From Auxenochlorella pyrenoidosa (Eukaryota > Chlorophyta > Trebouxiophyceae > Chlorellales > Chlorellaceae): a stretch of 15,000 bases of DNA. The stretch spans positions 79,221-94,220 of the forward strand of contig KQ481951.1 in assembly GCA_001430745.1 (NCBI GenBank), read 5' to 3'. Made by a program: the position numbers and the translations under genes. Positions 9,791-15,000 of the stretch are shown here, piece by piece; within the stretch, counting starts at the first letter, position 1, and each line of letters begins with the position of its first letter. Under the pieces are notes generated by a model. That model had not been told where the DNA came from, did not search any database, and worked only from the letters and a program-made list of their open reading frames with translations.

Positions 9791-9842
9791 CAGGGCGCGG
9801 CTCCGCGCCCTGCCCAACTTGTTCAACTTCTTCAAGAAGTTG
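9791..9842 (+). repeat. Two neighbouring perfect inverted repeats unique to copy 2
   Basis: At 9791-9812, 10-nt arms CAGGGCGCGG and CCGCGCCCTG flank a CT loop. At 9824-9842, 9-nt arms CAACTTCTT and AAGAAGTTG flank a single C. Both depend on insertions absent from copy 1, together 30 nt, which by themselves preserve the frame. Confidence 0.8.
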
Positions 9843-9913
9843 CTAGCAACGCGTCGGTCGCGGCCTGGCTCTCTCAAAGTCAGCGTTCTACTCACACACA
9901 TGCCAAGTATGTA

Positions 9914-9942
9914 GCAGCGGCGGCGGCGGCGGCGGCGGCAGC
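9914..9942 (+). repeat. GGC triplet run in copy 2 exon 1
   Basis: About seven consecutive GGC units, read as Gly in the ancestral phase, expand the Gly/Ser linker relative to copy 1, where the same place reads AGCGGCAGCGGTAGC. Confidence 0.7.
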
Positions 9943-11050
9943 GCTGGCGCTGGCAGTGGCAGCAGCGCTGCTAGCAAGCCATGCCTCAAGGTAAGCCACC
10001 CCTGTGCCCATGGGTGTGTCCGCTGGCAGCATCACAGGCAGCAGGAAATTGATGTCGCAGTCTAGAGCTGTCCAGATCAGCCTGTGCGATGCTTGCATAC
10101 CAATTCAACAAGCATGCCGCAATTGCGCCCTGCAGGAGCTGGCGCGGCAGGAGTGCACAGTGGTCAAGGCGACCGGCTCTATGTCCGTATGTTAGCGGCT
10201 GCCCGTGCACCAGACGCTGCCGACGTTCATGCGCAAGTTTGTGCTGGAGCACCCCAGCGCGGCCACGCTGCTGCGCCAGTTTCACGAGGTCTACATGATA
10301 ATGCTGCAGAGCCCCCTGCCAGCAGAGGACGAGCGCAAGTGGCCCAAGGCCGCCACCGCCACGACGGTCCTTCAGGGTCCGCTGGCAGCAGAGGAGGGAC
10401 AGGGGGCCGAGGCCTCTGACGCCGCTCCCCCCGAGCTGCGCCCGTCGCAGCTGCTGGCGGCGCTCTCGCAGGTGGAGCGCGCCGCGGCGCACCTGGGCCG
10501 CGTGGGCGACACTGATTTCTACCTGATGGGTTACACCTGCATGGACGTGGTGGACAAGAGCTACTATGACCCCTGCTGGGTGCGGTTGCTCCACGTGCCG
10601 CCGGAGCTGCGCGGCCACGGGCTGGGCCGCATCATGATGGATGGCCTGGTCCCCGAAGGCGACACAGGGTACAAGTTCTCTCCGTATGCGCTGCCCATTG
10701 CTGTGGTCAACACTGTCGAGCACTGGGGCTGAGCCCGGAGAACGAGCCCAGCCGCTGGGATCTGCAGCACCCTGTTGCCCGTTGCTGCCGTCGGGCAGCG
10801 CCCCCCATGCTTTCCTCCTGCAAGCGCATCCAGCCTGCATCTGCTGGCCATGATACACCACACCCCAATCCCCCTCCACCTTGATCACACTTCTACTCTC
10901 TGTCTGGAGCTGTGTTCCTTTGCATGCACATGCTCCGCCGGGGGAGGAATGACAGGAGACGCAGTGGGCGATGAGGCTCGCACTTCACAGAGGGCGAAGA
11001 ATTCCAGCCCCTTGCGTGAAGGCATGGCAAACAGTGGACTGACATCAGTG

Positions 11051-11749
11051 ATGGCTTCTGCTTGCTGGAATGCAGCCTTGCTTTCTGTGAAGCAGTTCGG
11101 GAAGCTTTGGTCCCGACGAGAGCAGCAGGCTCCTTGCAAATTCCCGGGATACCTGCAGTCGCATGGGTGTGGCGCAAGCAACTGGGCGTTTGCCTGCAGT
11201 TGGCTCTGCTGTTGTGTAGCTCCACAAGTCACGAGCTGAAGTTCTGCAGTTTTCATCTACCCAGGGCATCCGCAACCGAGAGAACAAAGCATCATGCACC
11301 GACAGGCAAGCTGCTCCGACAGGCCCGCCCCGGTCTGGCCTTGAGGAGGACAGCGCAGATTGTTAGAGATCCACTGATTGCCCCTGAGTGCTGAGATTCA
11401 ACACAACATGGCTGCAAATGCCATGCAAAGCCGCTCTCGCCTCTGCCAGCTGCGCTGCACCGCACGGTGTGCCAGCAGCATCGCCAAGCTGTGTACTTGG
11501 TGAGTGCGCTCGCTTCTTCTTGCTCATCTGTTGCTTAAAATTGTTTAGGGGCTTATTAAACCGGCTGCAGCTCCCGGTGGAGCTCAGCTTCACTTCTGTC
11601 TTTTGCCCGCTGCTTCGTCCTGCTCGATTGTGCTGTGCTCGCCGCTTCCTGGAGTATTGAGCGTCCATCAAGCATTCATCCGAGCGCGCTGCTGTGCTGC
11701 CAAGGCTATGCGCAGTGCCAGTGGGCGCCACAGCTAGCGGGACAGCTCG
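11051..11749 (+). other. Upstream region of the TTC14-like gene
   Basis: This holds no gene that I can support. A short AT-richer stretch (about 11533-11563, with TTAAAATTG and CTTATTAAACC) stands out against the G+C-rich background and may belong to the promoter. A nine-codon upstream reading frame, ATG at 11708 to TAG at 11735-11737, ends 12 nt before the chosen start codon. Confidence 0.35.
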
Positions 11750-14005
11750 ATGGCCGACCCATTGGATGCAGTGAACGCTCGGGTGGCTACGATGCCGACC
11801 GATCTGCGTCGCCACCTCCTTGCTCGGGCGGTGAGCTCGCCGCCACTCTCGCCGGCCGCCTGCTGCCCAGGGGGCGGCTTGGCTGCTTCCCTTGCCCCCT
11901 TGCTAATAAACTGATAATCCTTTTCGTATCCGCCGCTGCTACAGGGTGTTGAGCTGGATGTCAAGGGTGCAGCAACGGTGCGGGCAGGCCCCAGCGAGGC
12001 GGCGCCGCAGAGCCTCTGGGGCTTTCCCACCAACCTGCCGCCCAGGCAGCGGCTCGTCGACCTGCTGGCTCAGCAGCAGGCTGCTGCAGATGAGGCTGCT
12101 GCAGCGGCACAACGAGAACACCAGCAGCAGCAGCAGCGCCGCGGCGGGCAAGGGTGTCGAGCGGCGGCGCCAGAGCGGGCGCCGCCTGGCGGCCCGCCCG
12201 AGCCGCCGCCGCTGCGGCCGGTGCTTCTGGAGCTGCTGCAGCAGAGCCGGACCTTCCAGTCTCCCGACTGCGCAGGCGCGTGCAGTATCCAGCGGCGGCT
12301 GGCGGGAAGCCGCCCCCCGCCCCACCCCACCCCCACCCCCCGGGGCAGGGCAGTGCGGTTAGCATCACGGGGCAGCACTCCTGCTCACTGGCCGCCGCCC
12401 TGCTGCCTGCCGCCCCGCTCCCCGCTGGTGCTTTTGTCCCCACTCGCTGCTGGTGCAATGGCCCCATGAATGCCGCAGATGCAATGGCTGAGGCCCTGGG
12501 CGTGGCAGACCTGCACCGCGGCCTGCGGGGCAGCCTGCTGGGCGGCGCGCCTGCAGAGGCGGCGGTGCAGCGCACGCGGGGGCTGCTGCGAGCAGCGCTG
12601 CGGTCGGCCTGGTCGCAAGAGGCGCTCAGGTGCGCGGGGTGCCCAGGCAGCTGCAGGCCAGCGGCGTGGCGCCGGCGTCCCGCCCGCAGCCTGGTGTCTC
12701 CTCCCTGTTGCTTGCCCCCTCCATTTGGGCCCGGGGCACACCGGTGCACCGCCCTCCCAGCGCACCGACATGCCTGCGCGAGTTGGCGGCGCGGCGGCCT
12801 GTGCCCACACCGCGTCGCCCCCTCCCATTCTCCTCGACCCCCCCGCCCTCCCCAACCCCCCCTGCACAATTGCCTTGCCCTTACCCAGCAGGCGCGGCGT
12901 GGCGCTGGCCAAGGCCGGCGACCTGGCCGGCGCGCTGCCCTGCTACGACCAAGCCCTGCAGCTGGACCCGGGAAATGCCGACGCTCTGGTGGCGCGGGGG
13001 GCCGCGCTGGCCAACCGCCGCGAGTGGCGGCGCGCCGCAGGCGAGTGCCGCTGCGCGCGCATGCGTGCGTGTGTGCAAGTATGTGCATGTGTGCGCAGGT
13101 GCGTTGTGGTGGCAGCGGGTGGGCAGCTGGCTGTGGGGGCGGGTGTGTGCTTGTTTTGTGCTGCGGGGCCTGTCGCTGGGTGCTTGCATGCGCTTTGGCG
13201 GCGCTCGCCTGCAGTACCGCAACCGGCAGCGTGCAATTGAGGAGGCTGCCTGCCCCGCCCGCCGCCTGCAGACGACCTGGAAGCTGCTTTGCAGCTGCAG
13301 CCGCAGCACAGCAACGCGCAGCGGTACCTGGATGCGGTCCAGTCCAAGGCAGCAGGGGAGGGTATCCAGCTGGAACCGCTGGGGGCAAGCCAGAGGCAGG
13401 GCACAGAGGGTGCACATGCTGCTGACTGCAGACAGGAGCAGCGGGAGCAGCCGGCGCGGGCGCAGCAAGAGTCGCCGCCGCCTCAACGGCAGGAGGGGCG
13501 GCGGGCCGCCGGGGCGAGCAGGGGCGACGCTGAGGGGGCGGAGGGCAGGCGTGCGTCAACGGCGCCCATTGACGCACGCAGCGGCAGGAAGCGGCGAAGA
13601 GGGAGCGCCAGCACCAGCCGCAGCAGGAGCAGGAGCAGGAGCAGAGGCAGGAGCAGGGACAGCAGCCGCAGCCGCAGCAGGCGACGCGGTGGCAGCCCCA
13701 GCAGCAGCAGCGGGGGCAGCGGCGGCGGCAGCAGCGACAGCGATGCAGAGGCTACGGCTGCCCGGCTGACAGAGGCGCAGCAGAGGCTGCAACAGCCAGG
13801 CAGCGGCGACGCAGCAGATGGGCCCGAGGGCCTGCTGGGCATGGGGATGGACGTGGCCACAGCGCTGCAGATAGTTGCCAGCCACTACAAGGGCCGGCGC
13901 AGCAGGGAGGGCAAAGAGGAAAAGCGGCGCCGGCACAAGCGGGAGGGTGGCAAGAAGCACAAGCACCGGCAGAAGAAGAAGCACAAGAAGAAGCGCCGGC
14001 ACTGA
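11750..14005 (+). CDS. TTC14-like TPR protein with Arg/Ser-rich region and basic tail
   Basis: The exons are 11750-11830, 11945-12275 (or 12284), 12479-12629, 12892-13040 and 13272-14005, giving 481 (or 484) residues. The start MADPLDAV opens a short exon in good context (ATGG). Residues about 138-187 are helical (LGVADLHRGLRG...SAWSQEAL). Two TPR units follow at 183-216 and 217-250, with Gly8, Ala20, Ala27 and Pro32 all in register. Residues 341-392 are Arg/Ser dipeptide-rich, and the last 38 are mostly Lys, Arg and His. The order of the helical block, LVARGA-containing TPR pair, QRYL and RS/K-rich tail resembles animal TTC14, a poorly characterised protein with an S1 RNA-binding domain. No S1-like block is seen here; residues 28-137 are Gln/Ala/Pro-rich instead. 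A nuclear RNA-processing role is inference. Confidence 0.65.
12886..12891 (+). other. Tandem NAGNAG 3' splice site
   Basis: The acceptor reads CAGCAG. Splicing after 12888 adds one residue (S-R instead of R) before RGVALAKAGD. Both choices keep the TPR frame. Confidence 0.5.
13041..13271 (+). other. Intron 4 of the TTC14-like gene with a GC donor
   Basis: GCC GCA G|GCGAGT ... CTGCAG|AC GAC CTG rebuilds RRAADDLEAALQLQP. This places Ala20, Leu24, Ala27 and Pro32 of the second TPR exactly on the 34-residue consensus. GT donors nearby either shift the frame (13044) or insert about eight residues in the helix. Confidence 0.75.
13610..13680 (+). repeat. AGCAGG hexamer-type repeat coding for the RS region
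   Basis: Imperfect tandem AGCAGG and AGCCGC units encode alternating Ser-Arg dipeptides in the TTC14-like gene. Confidence 0.6.
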
Positions 14006-14406
14006 GTCGCAGCCGGCACTGACATGCACTGCTCCCTGGTCCTCCCGGCTCGGTTCCCTGTCCCTCGCCCCCTTCCGGTGCCTCGAGCTTCTTGCACTTA
14101 CAGAGCATGGTCCAATCAAAGAGCAAACAGGCGGAAGAATAGGGGGTACACAGGGAGGCATGCGCAGGCTGTGCCAAGCAGGCTGGGTCGTGCCTGCTCA
14201 CGCTTGAAAGGCAGCGCCAGCAAGGTGATTTGATTTGCGGCGGGGGCGCCGCGGCAAGGGGCGGCTGGCGGCGGGGGCCCCGCGCGCGCAGCCACGAGAG
14301 GAACAGGCAGCGCCGTGGGTGCTGGGACATGGTGGGGAGTGGATGCAGTGGGTACCAGCGCGGGAGCGCCTGTCTTGCAGCGCCCTCTGTGCCCCTGCAG
14401 GGCTCA
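14006..14406. other. Convergent 3' spacer between genes 5 and 6
   Basis: This 401-nt spacer must hold the 3' UTRs of two converging genes. I see no plus-strand TGTAA after gene 5 and no coding block. Confidence 0.5.
14098..14102 (-). terminator. Candidate TGTAA poly(A) signal of the minus-strand gene
   Basis: The minus strand reads TGTAA, 305 nt after the gene 6 stop and only 93 nt from the stop of the convergent gene 5. If used, the gene 6 transcript would run most of the way to gene 5's coding end. Confidence 0.35.
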
Positions 14407-15000
14407 TCAGGCCACGCCGACAGCGTGCTTGATCTGCAACAGAGCGTCCAGCAGCTGGCGGCCAGGGTCGGAGAGGGGGCTGCTGCCGTTGTCGGGCTTT
14501 GAGGCGGCGGCCGGCTGGCGCAGCTCCACCCCAGTCTCTGCCGACAGCCGCTCCACAGCGGCGCCAATGTCTGCAGGGCAAAACGGGCGTGCAGTGGGCA
14601 GCGCGTGGGCCTCTTTCGCTGAAGGCTCTTCTGGGGCGCACAGTGGGGGCAGCAGGAGCTGCGGGTAGGATGGGACTGCTGGCGCATGCCCCGGCAGGTC
14701 ACCCTGCAGCACTGGCAGCGCAGGCGGGCGCCCCAGCCGCACCTTCGTAGGTCTGCAGGTGGCTGCCCGGCAGCTCGCCGCCCACCACGCTGTGCCACAG
14801 CTGCTGCACCTCGCCCTGAAGCACCGACAGCAGCGCAGGCGAGGGCGGCGGCAGCGGCGGCGCGGCGCGCCGCTCCGGCTGCCGGGACGGCAGGGGCGCC
14901 GGGTCTGCGGCCGCGCCTGGCAGCGCCCAGCCTGCGTACGCGGCCTGCACATCTGCGGCCGCAATGCGGCGCTGCGCAGCCTCCCAGCGCTCCCGCCGCC
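14407..15000 (-). CDS. Unidentified protein, C-terminal part (5' end outside the window)
   Basis: On the minus strand, exon 15000-14743 joins exon 14570-14407 across a GT-AG intron (14742-14571; donor GAAG|GTGCGG, acceptor CTGCAG|AC). The joint rebuilds TYE-DIGAAVERL in phase 1 and gives 139 residues plus stop. The visible part starts with a charged, helix-prone stretch (RERWEAAQRRIAAADVQ) and a Pro/Ala-rich linker. It continues with LLSVLQGEVQQLWHSVV and ends helical in LLDALLQIKHAVGVA. I do not recognise the family. The clean splice joint, the intron acceptor and the absence of a better plus-strand frame support a real gene. Confidence 0.6.
   Translation of the reverse strand, partial: GGGSAGRLRSAALRPQMCRPRTQAGRCQARPQTRRPCRPGSRSGAPRRRCRRPRLRCCRCFRARCSSCGTAWWAASCRAATCRPTKVRLGRPPALPVLQGDLPGHAPAVPSYPQLLLPPLCAPEEPSAKEAHALPTARPFCPADIGAAVERLSAETGVELRQPAAASKPDNGSSPLSDPGRQLLDALLQIKHAVGVA

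Larger units (their letters stand above)
9737..10732 (+). pseudogene. Tandem copy 2 of the GNAT-like gene, probably disrupted
   Basis: The expected exons are 9737-9990 and 10136-10732, with a good donor (AAG|GTAAGC) and acceptor (CTGCAG|GAGCTG). Exon 1 is 254 nt, so it ends in phase 2, whereas exon 2 must be read in phase 0. The shift comes from a net 8-nt length difference around 9855-9910. Exon 2 then meets an in-frame TAG at 10193-10195, where 15 nt of copy 1 (encoding HFEKR) are replaced by 21 unrelated nt. After the stop the frame is open for 178 codons to 10732, still with VPPELRGHGLG and an ending like copy 1. A truncated product from the ATG at 10229 (MRKFVLEH) is possible but would lack the transit peptide. 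Confidence 0.6.
9592..11050 (+). repeat. Tandem duplication unit, copy 2
   Basis: This is the direct repeat of about 7762-9255, in the same orientation, covering promoter, both exons, intron and 3' flank. Exon 1 is 53 nt longer than in copy 1 (254 versus 201 nt). Exon 2 lacks one acidic repeat segment present in copy 1. Confidence 0.75.

Noticed and set aside
10187..10195. Tiny intron GTATGTTAG that would remove the stop in copy 2
   Set aside because: Nine nucleotides is far too short for spliceosomal splicing, and there is no room for a branch point.
11388..11660. Plus-strand frame of 90 codons between copy 2 and the TTC14-like gene
   Set aside because: It shows no conserved motif, splice partner or codon pattern, and is probably upstream non-coding sequence.
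12285..12290. GT donor GTATCC as an alternative to the GC donor at 12276 (TTC14-like intron 2)
   Set aside because: Not rejected outright. Both are phase 1 and lie in a poorly conserved linker, so I left this intron out of the firm GC-AG count.
11961..13577. Open frame of 538 codons on the minus strand
   Set aside because: It is antisense to the TTC14-like gene, whose exons have conserved TPR spacing and clean splice sites. Long antisense frames arise easily in DNA this G+C-rich, and its translation is low-complexity Arg/Ala/Pro.
1..15000. Search for CRISPR arrays, tRNA or rRNA genes and transposase or reverse transcriptase genes
   Set aside because: None was seen. The direct repeats present are the tandem gene duplication and simple-sequence tracts.

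Overview
This window looks like nuclear DNA of a coccoid green alga, most likely a trebouxiophyte of the Chlorella/Micractinium type. That is an inference from four things. Base composition is very G+C-rich (about two thirds by eye). Genes are packed tightly and cut by many short introns (about 110 to 410 nt). A TGTAA poly(A) signal of the chlorophyte kind follows the first gene. Reading frames encode Ala/Gly/Gln/Pro-rich inserts. Exons were built by hand, by joining conserved protein blocks across GT/GC...AG sites while keeping phase.

Layout. (1) 1-5881 (+): 14 exons of a USP-family ubiquitin protease whose blocks match the USP22/Ubp8 type, the deubiquitinase of the SAGA complex. Its 5' end lies outside the window. 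A disordered insert of about 364 residues splits the catalytic domain. (2) 6113-7407 (+): a five-exon, 126-residue protein with four exact CX9C cysteine pairs, typical of the mitochondrial intermembrane space. (3) 7903-8905 (+) and (4) 9737-10732 (+): a tandem duplicate pair. Each has a transit-peptide-like first exon and a second exon ending in a GNAT-like motif A. The second copy carries a frameshift and an in-frame stop and is probably a pseudogene. (5) 11750-14005 (+): five exons encoding a TTC14-like protein with two TPR repeats, an Arg/Ser-rich region and a Lys/Arg/His tail. (6) 14407-15000 (-): the C-terminal part of an unidentified protein, convergent with gene 5.

The genes do not form a pathway and look like independent eukaryotic housekeeping units. 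Genes 1 and 5 suggest nuclear roles (chromatin deubiquitination; RNA processing). Genes 2 and 3 suggest organelle proteins.

The most notable signals are: a cluster of GC-AG introns, all with CAG|GCG donors, required by protein continuity; a paired SUMO-acceptor and SUMO-interacting motif in the USP insert; the eight-cysteine four-CX9C protein; and the history of the tandem pair. In that pair the 5' part of exon 2 is about 96% identical but the 3' part only about 75%. The second copy has lost a CRE/G-box pair and has gained two insertions that build perfect inverted repeats.
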